Below, piece after piece: positions 23,463-34,940 of a stretch of 62,761 nucleotides of DNA (positions are counted from its first letter, which is position 1; every line of letters begins with the position of its first letter). The DNA comes from Diplocarpon mali (taxonomy: Eukaryota; Ascomycota; Leotiomycetes; Helotiales; Drepanopezizaceae). Location of the stretch: positions 1-62,761 of the forward strand of contig JAENRP010000232.1 in assembly GCA_024741835.1 (NCBI GenBank). Direction: 5' to 3'. Below the pieces are notes generated by a model. It was not told the DNA's origin. It searched no databases and saw only the letters and a list, made by a program, of their open reading frames with translations. A program made the translations under genes and the position numbers.

Positions 23463-24364
23463 ATATCATTATTATTAGTAAGTGCTCCGATTATTGGCCG
23501 ACCCCCTCTAATATACACATCGCTGACTTAGATAGTGCTCGAATGCAATCCCGAGGACCTGCCTAAGGCCTTTCGGATGCTATGCGTACATTATGCGCGT
23601 ATGATATTAAGAAAGGAGGCTAGTAAGAACAATACCGGCTATATATGCGCATTTAATACTCTCACTTCTAAGAAGTATGACTACTGCATTGCGCAGTAGG
23701 CAAAGTGTGTCCTAATAAGTGCCCTCTGATATCCTCTTGCTTTAATAACCTCTGATAGATGTCTATTCTAGATACCCATCTAGGCTCGGGATAAGTACAT
23801 CATCCTCTAGGATGCTCGGGTTGGCGGCGACGTTAAAGCGATCTAAGAGGCAGCCCGAATCCTGTCTAAGGAGACTCAGATACAAATCTCTATAGTCCTA
23901 AAGACTCGGGATGCCCTTCAGCTGGCCTAGCTAAACGAAGCTCGTGCTCTCTGCTGCAGTATCGACCTTGCGAATACCTAGCAAGCTGTACGTGCCCCTG
24001 AATCTATCTAATATCGATGACTAACTGTTCGCAGGATCTGTTACGCGCCGTCCGAGGCGGCAATGCTGCCCTCGGGCGTCTTGAAACTTAAGGCGCCGAG
24101 GTGCTCGGCTCCCTCTAGCGTATAGAAGGGCTATCCAGCTCGGCTGGGGGCCGCTCTCGGGCTCCCTCTAACAATGTCTGCCGCCAAAAAGGCAAGGGCA
24201 GATAGGTGCCTTCCGGGGGCTCTCTAAAGGGTAGGGATCTGGATCTCGGTGATCTAGATAAGCCGAATCCAGAGGAGATTGCGGCCGCTCTTGCTTAGGT
24301 GCGAGCTCAAGAGGAGCGGGCCAACTTGGCCGCTGCTTCGGGTAGTAAGGCTTCTAGGCCTTAA
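23463..24364 (+). pseudogene. Copia-1B antisense gene: Zn2Cys6-like cluster protein with one intron
   Basis: The coding region is opposite to Copia-1B, between its RNase H and 3' LTR. The likely start is ATA at 23463 (a RIP-altered ATG), reading SLLLVSAPIIGRPPL. Exon 1 then carries cysteines spaced C-x2-[C]-x17-C-x9-[C]-x2-C-x6-C (bracketed Cys read as Tyr, TAT), with the SKK triplet before the fourth. Exon 1 ends at 23987 with a phase-0 donor GTACGT. The 47-nt intron (23988-24034) has CTAAC and CAG. Exon 2 (24035-24364) runs 109 codons to TAA, ending GSKASRP, interrupted only by RIP-type stops. The region is GC-rich for this block. A TATATATA box-like stretch lies upstream at about 23327. 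Function unknown; possible nucleic-acid-binding factor. Confidence 0.78.
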
Positions 24365-24741
24365 GGGTTTAGGGATCTACGCCCTAGAAATCCTAGTACT
24401 TAAGATAAGTGCTTATTAGGGGTGGAATTGTTAGTAGATCATTATCTTTAGCAATATAATAATCGCTGCTTTGCCATAACCTCCTTCTTAAGTACTGCTC
24501 AAGTGATAAAAAAAATGCAAGTACGCGCAGGTAAGTAAGAAAAGATAAAAGAAGGTAGTAATAGCAAGTGTAGGAATATATCTCGCAGTAAAAATAAAAA
24601 AATAAAAAAATTGCCAATAGCTTGCAATTAAAAATATCGGATATCGTCAATCTAGGACCTTTTTAGGTCTGGTTGTACCCTGATAGGCCTTTGTACCTAT
24701 CCCTCCTTCCTAACAGTTATCGAATTGGTGTCCACCAGTTG

Positions 24742-25230
24742 CTAAAGGGCCTGATTTGGATTGGCTTTTATCATAGCATCGGCGGGGTTGCTAGCGCTAT
24801 TAATCCAACGTATCTCTATAAGCTCCCTATTCTTATACGATTGTCGTATAGCCATTATGTCAATTATCAATCGCTTCTCCTTTATGGTGCCCAATTTGAC
24901 AATATACTTATATAAGGAGAGGGAATCTGTACATATAACAGTAGGGAGGCGGGGTAGACTCAGCTTAGCTATTACCATATCGATCGTCGTAGCTATAGAA
25001 ACTAGTATATCAATACCTGCCACTATAGCATACAGTTCAAAGGCCAGTATAGCTCTTGTCACTCTCTTATACTTCGTCGAACTGTAGTATAGAATATTGC
25101 CTTTTAGAGTAAACTGCGATTCTCCTTCCTCTTCAGTAGCTAGTACGATAATATAGCCGATCTGCGAGCTTAAATCCTTGTTATTAGCAAAAGATCCATT
25201 GATAAATGCGAATAGTTTGGCGTTCTGCAA
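24742..25230 (-). pseudogene. Copia-1B RNase H domain
   Basis: A 162-codon open stretch starts at the segment matching 30462 in Copia-1A. It contains FAFINGSFANNKDLSSQIGY (first Asp-region strand), the AFELYAIVAGI core Glu, the ICTDSLSLYKY Asp motif and a C-terminal WINSASNPADAMIK. This layout is that of copia RNase H domains. The domain would degrade the RNA strand during reverse transcription. It is continuous with the RT upstream apart from RIP stops. Confidence 0.88.
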
Positions 25231-28130
25231 ATTAATAGCAAGGTAGGTCAGGCCTCTTTTAGGGTTGTTTCGGATCTATTTAAGTCGCTTATTTAGATTC
25301 TCTGCATCTTGAACTATCGGATCCTAGTATTAGGCTGCCGCTGATAAATCGAAGGAAGCTTCTGGCTGGCAGATTATAATTAAATAAGCTCCCCTTACTC
25401 TCTGCTCTAGGTATTATTGCTTATAGCCCTCTTGAGAAGTATCGACTAGTTCCAGCCTTTGGCCTTGGCCCTTTTGTCGCATATATACTATATCCCCTTC
25501 CTAGGAAATAATACACCTATTGAAAGCTAGTGATTCGGTGCTCGATAGGTGTTGTATTAGCTTTGTAAGGAATCCTACCCTTTTGATCTTATCCTCCTCC
25601 TTTTTCAAGAAGTCTGCTTCTCCGAGTATCAAAGTGTCATCTGTCTATATTCCTACTATACCGAAAAAGGGAGAAGTGCTTAAGGTTAACAATAGATAGG
25701 GGTTATAAGTTGAGTTAGCCATACCGAGATTGCTACGATAGTGCTTATAGTAGGTGCTAAACCAGTGGTTTCCTAATTCGGGAATGCTGTAGAGCGGCAG
25801 CACCACTTTAAAGACCGTACCTATAGGGAATAGCTTAGCGATATCTTATAAGGGAAATACAAATATATCGCATAGTAGCTTTAAAGCTGCCTAGGTATAC
25901 GCTTGTATAATATCCTATAGGCCGAGAATGCCCTTTTTGTCCTATTCTTTAAAGTGTTCCTATATTGATGCCGAAAGTGATACCAAAAGGCGTTGGCTTG
26001 CTTATTGGATGGTTGGGGATTGAGTGATTATGCCTTCCTCCTTCTTGCCGGTGTCGTTCCAGGCCTGTACAACTAGGCGTGATTTCTCGAATGGGTGATC
26101 TTCTGCCTGTAGCTTCCGCGACAGTTCCTGGTCCCTATTCTCCTTCTCCGTCAGGAATACCTCCGATTTGGCCATATATAGTTTGTCGTCTACTCTAAAG
26201 GATATCTATATCTTAGCATTATAGTTATTATCGATTCTAAGAAGGCTGGAAATAGGCTTAACAAAGGGAACCTTTACTCTTGGCGATTGCTTGCGGCTAT
26301 TAAGTTGCGGCTCAACTAAGCAAGAGGGCTCCACTTCTTTATCGATGTTAGTTGCGTTCTACTCCCTTTCGGTAGTCGTTCGATCCTTGGGTTTAATTCC
26401 TCTAGTTTCCTTTAGGCAGTTTTCTTCATTGTCGATTTTGAATAGGCGTACGCTTATCGACCTAAAGTGCTTTATTCTGCCGCCGATATTGACTATATAG
26501 GTTTCGTTCTCTAAGCCTAGGAACTTAAATAGGCCTATCTATCCTCCCTTCTCCTAATATACTAACACCAGGTCTTTTAGCCTTAAATCGTAGATATAAG
26601 TGGTTCTAGGGCCATTCCTTATGCTTAAAGCGTTATTGACCTTGCGAGTAGCATAGATCTTCCTAACTTCCTTCATAGCCTTCTTAATTATCGCTGCCCT
26701 CTATTCTACCGACGGATTTGGTAGATCTAGTTCAGTCAGCCTCAGATATGCCCCGAAAACGAGCAAGGTAGGAATCATCCCATTAGGCCCTGCTGTATCG
26801 TTGACCGCTTTAATAGCCATTTGCAGCCTCTTATTATCGCTCAATCGGAGGTATTCAGCCGTTATTATCTCAAAGGCACATCTTAAAGGGCGATGATACC
26901 ATTCGACCTTGCCGATAGAATAGTGCGCCTTTATAGGAACCAGTTTAAGGGTTGTTCCTACAGATCTTAAAGAGCTTCTAAACTCTGCCGAGTTGAAGTT
27001 AGTGCTATAGTCGTATACTACAAAATCAAGAGGTCTAATATAGGTATCCAGCCAAGCCAATTTGAGGGCTTGAAACACTACGTCGGCCGAATATGCTCCT
27101 GTTCCCTTTCGTAAAAACCTTGCGGTTCTAAATCCTATCGCTTTATCAACTATATAAAGGGCGTTCCTTCCACCGAACTGAGTAATATCGATATATATAG
27201 TATAATTAAAGTCGATATCGTCTTATAGCTTAAATCGGAATCTATAAGGAGCGTTAGCATAGAGTTGACAATGTCGGCATATTTCCCTTACTCTTGCTAT
27301 AATGCTAGAGTCGATGTCATAACCGGCCTGGTTTAGGAGGTGTTTAAGGCGCTTTACCGAAGGATGTCCGAATCTTTTATATAGCCTTCGGATCTCCATT
27401 TCTATCAAGTGGCATATATTGATCGTACCCTCTGAAGTCATCAGAAGTTACTCTATTATATTAAGTAAGAGCTATAAGTGCCTATGTTTTCTGACAATTA
27501 AGTGTTTCTCCTTGCCAATAATAAGTAAATTGCGCAGATTGTTGTATTTAGCTCCTATTTTGTCGAGTTGTTGTAAGTAGATTAAAAACGGTATATCTGC
27601 CTCTATAATTAAGAACTCTATAGGGCCTGCTGGTGTTCGAACAGTTGTCTTGCCGATTGCATTTCGCAAACCTACCCTAAAGGTAATTTTATGCTTTTCA
27701 GCGCCGAGTGGAGCTAGAACTGCGTCCTATATATTTTGCAGGGCTTTGAATTAGTTGATTCCTCCTATATTTTTATTCGAGGCGCCTATATCGATTAGGA
27801 ATCCTTAAAAGAACTGATCCGTCCACTAGGTTGTAAATACCTTAGGGTCCGTTCGTATAGGTTTATTGACCCTTGTCGTCAAGAGGTATTCAGCCTTCTG
27901 CTTTTCAAGCTGGTCAAGCATAGTTCTCAAGTCATACTCCTTCTCAAAAGCTAGGAATACTATAGTGAAGTTGATATTACTATCCTTAGGGTTGCTAATT
28001 GCTTAGTCCTCCTCTTCCGAAGAGGTTTCCTATTCATCCTCATCGGTCCTATTGCCTTCCGAATATGCTCTATTATCTTCTCGAGCAAGGTATGCCTTAT
28101 ATATTTTGTCCATTGGCTTATAGCCTTCGG
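25231..28130 (-). pseudogene. Copia-1B protease, integrase and RT
   Basis: Reading down the minus strand there is a protease segment (27669-27472, IGKTTVRTPAGPIEFLIIEA), a GAG-pre-integrase domain (27441-27223, RLYKRFGHPSVKRLKHLL with two CxxC-type cysteine pairs, CRHC) and an integrase core (27078-26701, FVVYDYSTNF and VPIKAHYSIGKVEWYHRPL). An RT follows with GIVGIxTDDTLILGEADF near 25620-25655, the TDD being the catalytic pair. Domain order PR-IN-RT-RH defines Ty1/copia. TAG/TAA stops divide the polyprotein. Confidence 0.88.
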
Positions 28131-29760
28131 CTCGTCGGCTTGCCATATAGCGAGACTTCTAGGCGGCTCTTTCTTCTTCTAAGTGCTTACTACTATAGCA
28201 GTCCTTTTTCTAGCATATAATGCACCTTATGTAGCCTAGTTTTAATTAGAAGGTTGTTCTTCTCTTATTACCTTAGGCAAACTTCATCTTTCTATCTGAA
28301 AAGTGCGCTATAGATTGCCCTTGCTCCTCGGCCAAATGATATTAGGGTCTATTAGTAGCTAAACCAAGGTGCTAGGGTCTGGATGGTCCGTCCTAAGCAA
28401 CTACTCTTGCGCAAGCCTATAAGCTATCTAATAGAGCTGGGAACGTCGCTAGTGGCTTAAAAAGTGCCATTTGAAATAGCCGATTCCCGGAAACACCTTA
28501 TATAAGTCTATCTCTAATTGATCGATCGTTCCTTATACTAGCATATAGGCCCAATTGCAAGTTTTGCAGCTCTTTAGTATAGTTCTCGAGTTGGGTTAGG
28601 ATCGGTTTCCCCCTTTAGTAGTCCTCTTATCGGAATAGGTCAAATGTCAGCCGAAACCACCTCCCTAGGAATCTGCTACTTCTCTCTTCGGTCTCGTAAT
28701 TGGCCTAAATAGCCTCTACTAGATCGGCAAACTTAAAGTTCTTATTTTGCAGGTACTAATAGTAGTACATTAAGGCCGAGTCTTATAGCATAAATGGAAA
28801 GGCTCTATGCTATATGCTCTAGTCTACCAAGGCTCTTTAGCACAAATCGGTGAATATATAAAGCTTCTTATTAAGGTGATCTTTCCCGCCTAAGTACTAA
28901 GTCTCCTTAGTATATATCTTACTCAGATTTACAAGGGTTTTGGCCTGATCCGAAGTCAAAGGTTCTATAATATACTAGGATGGTTAAGTGTCGCTCTAGT
29001 TAAGGTCTAAAAGCGCTCCTAAACCCCTTCCTATAGCAAAGGGTAGCAATGATCCGTCTCTCGGTTGGATCAGCGGCATTGGTATTAGATTCGGGATCTC
29101 TAGGTATTGCGAGACTAGAGTTCGTCCTAATCAGGGTTGATAAGGTGTTCTTTTAAGGTTATACCATTCGGTTATTTGTCTTAGAGTATCCGCTTTATAT
29201 AAGTTGTCTTGCGAAGTGTTATTATACCTAGGGTGTCCTTGCCGAAGCGAGTCTTGGCGTGGTATCTCCTATTCAGCTATGGTAACCCTCTGAGCGGGTG
29301 GCTCGCTTGTTCGCATAGATTCGGCAAATTCTGAAGCAGACCTTGTTCTATATCTTGGAGATTATGCTATAACCGAGTTCAGTACTTCTCGGGTCTGTGA
29401 CTCTAGCTGGTCTTCTGGCCACTCGTTTCCTTTTTAGTATACTGTATCGAAAAGTGCCTAGCCGATCGAAACGCCCTTCCCGCGCTAAACGTATACTCTA
29501 TAGTACCGAAGGTCGTCCCTTAAGCGTCATCGAACGTCCTTATCTAGCGATTTAAAGTCGCTAACTATCCAGTCTTAAAACTCCTTCTAGAAGTCCTTAG
29601 CAAGGTATAGCCCTCTCCTTTTGCCATCTTATAATATCTTCTAAAAGTTCTCTATATATTGATCTTTTGGTCTAAGGGCCTCTTCGCTAGGTTGATCCTC
29701 TTAAGGTCTTGTATCCCTTTCAGGGTCCCTTAGTGTCTAGGGTTGCCTTAGATTAAGCGG
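28130..29760 (-). pseudogene. Copia-1B gag
   Basis: A RIP-broken gag frame continues directly into the protease. A copia-type zinc knuckle, CIICxKKDCYSSKHLEEE, lies at about 28180-28235; the x is a TAG stop. Upstream, capsid-like helices can be followed in one frame with Gln/Trp-to-stop changes. It is the homologue of the split gag of Copia-1A (about 2990-3498 plus 11062-12350). Confidence 0.72.
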
Positions 29761-30157
29761 CATTGATAGTCCTCCCTTGGTCATTTCCTAATATTGTCCG
29801 GACATTGCTCTGCGCCCTAATGGGGTCCGAAAGAAGTCCGATGTAGTTGTATTTTACATATTATTATACTATTATCTAATTGTAGTCAGGATACCGATTG
29901 CACTCCGGTTTTGCCCTAATTGTAATACGTGATAGAACGCAAGTAGAAGAGGATAGTATCTACCTTTAAAGTAACAACTCTAGCTAGATTCGCGTACCTT
30001 TCGCCTTTTCCCCTCCGGTGGTAACTGATATTACTTTATACGTTTAAGTTAGTATTTAAAGTAAGCCAGAAATACAATCAAGTACTCCTTAAATTAAGAA
30101 AGAATTCTTCAGTTTAATAACCTTGCTATTTATAGTAAAGGTGCTACTACTAATCAG

Positions 30158-30456
30158 TATAGGTTCTATACTAGTAATCGATATTTATATAAATATAGTT
30201 GAGTACTTATTATTAAAAAGAATCTATTATTATATCTATCTATCTCTATATAACTGAGATGGTACCTTTATACCTATAAATGTCCTCCCTCCTATAGTCC
30301 CTCCTAGCCGCATATAGATATCCTTCCGAGGTCCTCCGGCTGAATAGCCGTCCGAAATACATACGAAACCCCTTATATCGCATATGGTATAGCTGTGTGG
30401 GATGACCCTAGGAACGAGGGCAGCTTGCCTCCTGCATAGGAATCTGCGTACTAATA
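30158..30456 (-). repeat. 5' LTR of Copia-1B
   Basis: 299-bp partner of 15466-15764. Both terminal dinucleotides are RIP-altered (TG to TA, CA to TA on +). Right flank AAAAC at 30457-30461. Confidence 0.93.
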
Positions 30457-30461
30457 AAAAC

Positions 30462-31020
30462 GTTAAACTATTTGCATTTATCAATAGATCTTTTGCTAAT
30501 AATAAGGATTTAAGCTCATAGATCGGCTATATTATTGTACTAGCTATTAAAGAGGAAGGAGAATCGCAGTTTACTTTAAAAGGCAATATTCTATACTATA
30601 GCTTAACGAAGTATAAGAGAGTGACAAGAGCTATACTAGCCTTTAAACTATATGCTATAGTAGCAGGTATTAATATACTGATTTCTATAGCTATAACAAT
30701 CGATATAATAATAGTTAAGCTAAGTCTACCTTACCTTCCTACTATTATATATACAGATTCCCTCTCCTTATATAAGTGTATTATCAAATTGGGCATTATA
30801 AAGGAAAAGCGATTGATAATCGATATAATAGCTATTTAATAATCGTATAAGAATAGGGAGCTTATAGAGATACGTTAGATTAATAGCGCTAGTAACCCTA
30901 CTAATACTATAATAAAAGCCAATCCAAATCAGGCCCTTTAGCAACTGGTAGATACTAATTCGATAACTATTAAGAAGGAGGGATAGGTACAAAGGCCTAT
31001 TAGGGCATAACTAGACCTGA
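30462..31020 (+). pseudogene. Copia-1A RNase H (continued after the Copia-1B insertion)
   Basis: This matches the Copia-1B RNase H base for base apart from transitions. It resumes Copia-1A exactly at the AAAAC duplication. It keeps a 72-codon open stretch (30621-30839) that includes the YTDSLSLYKC Asp motif; other parts have stops. Confidence 0.85.
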
Positions 31021-31321
31021 AAAGGTCTTAGATTAATAATATCTGATATTTTTAATTGCAAGCTATTAGTAATTTTTTTATTTATTTTTTATTTTATTAT
31101 AAGATATATTCTTATACTTGCTATTACTACCTTCTTTTTATCTTTTCTTACTTACCTATATATACTTGCATTTTTTTTATTACTTAAGCAGTACTAAAGA
31201 AGGAGGTTATAGTAAAGCAGCGATTATTATATTGCTAAAGATAATGATCTATTAATAATTCCACTCTTAATAAGCACCTATCTTAAGTACTAGGATTTCT
31301 AAAGCGTAGATCCCTAAACCC

Positions 31322-32224
31322 TTAAGGCCTAGAAGCCTTACTACTTAAAGTAGCAGCTAAGTTAGCCTGCTCCTCTTAAGCTTATACTTAAGTAAAAGTA
31401 GCTGCGATCTCCTTTAAATTCGGCTTATCTAAATTATTAAGATCCAGATCCCTACCCTTTAAAGAGCCCTTAGAAGGCACTTATCTGCCTTTACCTTTTT
31501 AATAGCAGATATTGTTAAAGGGAGCCTAAGAGCGGCCTTTAGCTGAGCTAGATAGCCCTTCTATACGCTAGAGGGAGCCGAGCACCTTAGTACCTTGAGT
31601 TTTAAGATGCCTGAGGGCAGCATTACCGCCTTAGATAGCGCGCAATAGATCTTACGAATAGTTAGTCATTAATATTAGATAGATTTAAAGGTATATATAG
31701 TTTGCTAGGTATTCGCAAGGTCGATATTATAATAAAGAGCATAAGCTTTATTTAGCTAAGCTAGCTAAAGGGCATCCTAAGTCTTTAGGACTATAGAAAT
31801 TTGTATTTAAGTCTCCTTAGATAGGATTTAAGCCACCTTTTAAATTACTTTAATATTACTACTAACCTAAGCATCTTAAAAGATAATATACTTATCTTAA
31901 GCTTAGATAGGTATCTAAAACGGATATTTATCAAAGGTCATTAGAGTAAAAGGATATTAGAGGGCACTTACTAAGACACACTTAGCCTACTACGCAATGC
32001 AGTAGTTATACTTCTTAAAAGTAAGAGTATTAAAAGCGTATATATAGCTGGTATTATTCTTACTAGCCTCTTTTCTTAATATTATATATATATAATATAC
32101 GCATAGTACTTAAAAGGCCTTAGGCAAATCTTCTAAGTTGCATTTAAGCACTATCTAAGTTAGCAATATATATATTAAAGGGGGTCGGCCAACTATTAAG
32201 GCACTTACTAATAATAATAATATT
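31322..32224 (-). pseudogene. Copia-1A antisense gene, strongly RIP-damaged copy
   Basis: Minus-strand homologue of the + strand antisense gene of Copia-1B, in the same place between RNase H and 3' LTR. The FKK-x3-YC and AKC segments of the cysteine cluster are visible near 31980-32020, with several Cys codons turned into Tyr. The CTAAC branch point of the intron is preserved near 31667, while the donor has decayed from GTACGT to ATATAT. It ends with a TAA at 31322-31324. Confidence 0.65.
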
Positions 32225-32780
32225 AGTAATAAGATAATATAGGATAAGATCTACTAAAGGGTTAATTAACTTAGAAGTAAAAAGGGGAATCGACCTACTT
32301 ATAAGAAGTAGGAGTTGAAGTTGAAAGATTAAGGGAAGAGGGAAGCTCGATATATATACCTTCTTAAAGGCCCCTCTTTTCCTTTCTATAGATTATTATA
32401 ATTTATAGCCATAGTGGATTATAACTCTAGATGACTCTTTAATAAAGAGTCTCAAACCTATTAGAACGTAACCGGACTATAATCGCATTACTATAAGGCT
32501 CGAATAAAGACCTTAGATTGCTTCTATCACTTAGATACCTTTCCTTTCCCTCTTTACTATTTTATCTTTACTATTTGCCTTTATCTTTACTATTCTACTT
32601 TATATATATACTATCCTTATTACCTATTATATCTGCCTTTGCTATTAAGCTATTTGTCTTTACTATTCTATTCTTTATTGCCATTTGATTATTTACTACT
32701 AATCTGCCTCCTTTATATACCTATTTTGCGTACTTCCTTATGCGAGTTGAAAAGGTCTTTTCAAAAGAAAGTACTACCGG

Positions 32781-33079
32781 TATTAGTACGCAGATTCCTA
32801 TATAAGAGGCAAGCTATTCTCATTCCTAGGGTTATCCTATATAGCTATACTATATATAATATAAGGGGTTTCGTATATATTTCAAACAGCTATTCAGCCG
32901 GAGGACCTTAGAAGGATATCTATATATAGCTAAGAGGGAATATAGGAGGGAGGACATTCAAAGGTATAAAGGTACTATCTCAGTTATATAGAGATAGACA
33001 GATATTATAATAGATTCTTTTTAATAATAAGTACTCAACTATATTTACGTGAATATCGATTACCGGTATAAAACCTATA
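32781..33079 (+). repeat. 3' LTR of Copia-1A
   Basis: 299-bp direct repeat of 2496-2794; both ends RIP-altered. It is followed by GTCTG, the second copy of the target-site duplication. Confidence 0.92.
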
Positions 33080-33084
33080 GTCTG

Positions 33085-33145
33085 GGACCGCGAGTCAATT
33101 CTTACTCTTACGATTTCACTCCTAGGCCGGGACCGCAAGTCAATT
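33085..33145 (+). repeat. TPxPGPxV motifs at the Copia-1A insertion site
   Basis: The first motif is split. Its left half, GACTCCCGGTC, lies at 2484-2494 and its right half, GGACCGCGAGTC, begins at 33085, so Copia-1A entered at its centre. A second full motif follows at 33109-33145 and reads D-F-T-P-R-P-G-P-Q-V-N-S in frame with RT. Confidence 0.78.
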
Positions 33146-34940
33146 CTGATTTAGGAGAAGCTGAGCTTTTAACTTTAAAAAAGAGAGGAAGACCTCTTAG
33201 TTTAAAGAATAAAGCTTACCCTTAGCCTTTTGAGAAGAGAGCTACTCGCTCTACTGCTCTTGGATTTAAAGCTGATAACTCTAATGATAAGGAAGCCTAT
33301 TTAAGTGCCTTTTATATAGCCTTACTCGACTTTCCTTACTCAAATGACTTGAAAATAGTCGAATAAGCCCTCTCTTATGCTAACGCTAATAAATGGCGAT
33401 CTGTAATTAACTCTAAGTATAATTCCCTCGCTTATAAGAATATATAGGTGGTAGTGAAACGCTTAGAACTCTCTAAAGATGATAGAGTACTCGGATCGAG
33501 GCTTATCTTTAAAACTAAAAGAGATTAAAATAGGGAAATCTCCCGATAGAAGGTCAGATTCGTTATATAAGGCTATATGCAATAATAAGGTCGAGATTAC
33601 AATTAGACATTTGCTAGAGTTTGCAAATCTGCGGTTTAAAAGATCGCAATTGCGCTTGCAGTACTATACGACTTTAAGCTAGATTAGTTCAATATTAAGA
33701 TAGCTTTCCTTAATTTAAAAGCTAACTCTAATATCTATATTAAGTTACCTCTTAGATATACTTAAGATAAGGTTATTCTTTTATCTTAAGATTACTATCT
33801 TAAGCTTCTTAAGGCCTTATATAGCTTAAAGTAATCTCTACGACTATAGTAAGAAAAGCTACGGTCTAAGCTATAAAAGCTCGATTTTCAACCTTTTAAT
33901 ATTAATAATTATATATATATTAACCGCGCCTCTTGGATTCTTATTATTACCTACGTTAACAACTTCCTTATAGTAGCTAAGAAGGGTAATATATATAATA
34001 AGTTTAAAAGAGATCTTTATAACCTCTTTAAGATTATAGGTAGCGAACTGGCTAACTACTTCTTAGGAGTACGTATAGTTAGAGATCGATAAAATAGAAC
34101 GATCTTACTTTATTAAGACGCCTATATTAATAAGGTTCTTAAACGTTTTTATATAACTAATTGCAAGAGCGTACTAACGCCTTTTGCTAATGGCTATAAA
34201 GTTCATATGGTCAAATTTAAAGGCCAAGCCACTTTATAAGAAGTAAAGCTATACTAAGAGATCTATGGTTCTCTATAGTACCTTGCGCACTATACGCATT
34301 AGGATATACTATACTACTGCTCTATTCTTAGCAAATTCCTTACTAACCTTTTGCTATAATATATAGCAGCTTTAAAAAGAGTTTTATAGTACTTATAAGG
34401 AATGCGATTCTATTATACTACCTTCGGAAGTAAAACAACTGACTTAGAGCTTTAGAAATTGCATAGCTACTGCGATTCTGACTAAGCAGGTAATAGAGGA
34501 AGTAGAGCCTCCTATTCTAAGGCTGTCTTCTTCCTTAATAATAGCGTAATTACCGCCTCCTTTAAGCGATAAACTATTATCGCTCTCTTATCTATAAAGG
34601 TAAAGTACGTTACTATATACAAATTCGTATAAGAGGCCTCTTAAATACGCTAAGTACTTAAGGAAATAGGCTATACTGGCAATAATGCTACTAAAGTCGA
34701 GATGATTTGTAACAACTAAAGAGCCCTTTATCTTACTGAAAACCCCGAATATTATTAAAGAACGAAGCATATCGATATTAAGTTCTATTATATTCGGCAA
34801 GAGCTTCGAAAAGGCCATTTGGACCTCTAGTATACTAATACTAAAGATAATACCGCCGACGGCCTTACTAAGAGCTTAAATAGCTCTAACTATACCGCCT
34901 TTATCAAATTATTAAATATAAAGGTTCTGTACCTCGATTA
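33085..34940 (+). pseudogene. Copia-O right part: RT and RNase H
   Basis: Coding resumes here after the Copia-1A insertion. The + strand reads a linker with two TPxPGPxVNS motifs, then the copia RT (NANKWRSVINSKYNSL near 33385; TYVNNFLIVAK catalytic region near 33950-33985; GSELANYFLGVRIV near 34040). Next come RNase H (CDSDxAGNRGSRASYSK, about 34470-34520) and the C-terminal HIDIKFxYI-like region ending in DNTADGLTKSL (about 34840-34880). In the RT motif the second catalytic Asp is replaced by Asn (VNN), a RIP-compatible G-to-A change. This family is distinct from Copia-1. Confidence 0.85.

Larger units (their letters stand above)
15466..30456 (-). mobile_element. Copia-1B: full-length Ty1/copia element inserted into Copia-1A, interrupted by Gypsy-B
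   Basis: It has 299-bp LTRs at 15466-15764 (3' LTR) and 30158-30456 (5' LTR), both in minus orientation. The perfect duplication AAAAC flanks it (15461-15465 and 30457-30461). It belongs to the same family as its host Copia-1A but lies in the opposite direction, and it entered near the RT/RNase H border. Reading down the minus strand: 5' LTR, leader, gag, protease, integrase, RT, RNase H, an antisense gene (on +), 3' LTR. Gypsy-B splits the tract between the antisense gene and the 3' LTR. It keeps longer open frames (up to 162 codons) than Copia-1A, so it is younger or less exposed to RIP. Confidence 0.95.
2496..33079 (+). mobile_element. Copia-1A: full-length Ty1/copia retrotransposon, interrupted by Gypsy-A and Copia-1B
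   Basis: A complete element with a 299-bp LTR at each end (2496-2794 and 32781-33079). It is flanked by GTCCG (2491-2495) and GTCTG (33080-33084), a 5-bp target-site duplication with one C/T difference. Its body is cut into three pieces (2795-3498, 11062-15465, 30462-32780) by two younger insertions. Spliced in order, the pieces give leader, gag, protease, integrase, RT, RNase H, an antisense gene, and the 3' LTR. It sits inside Copia-O. The body is heavily RIP-damaged, more so than Copia-1B, as expected for an older copy. Confidence 0.92.

Noticed and set aside
24761..25087. 108-codon + strand open frame
   Set aside because: It is the mirror frame of the Copia-1B RNase H coding sequence on the minus strand; no domain of its own.
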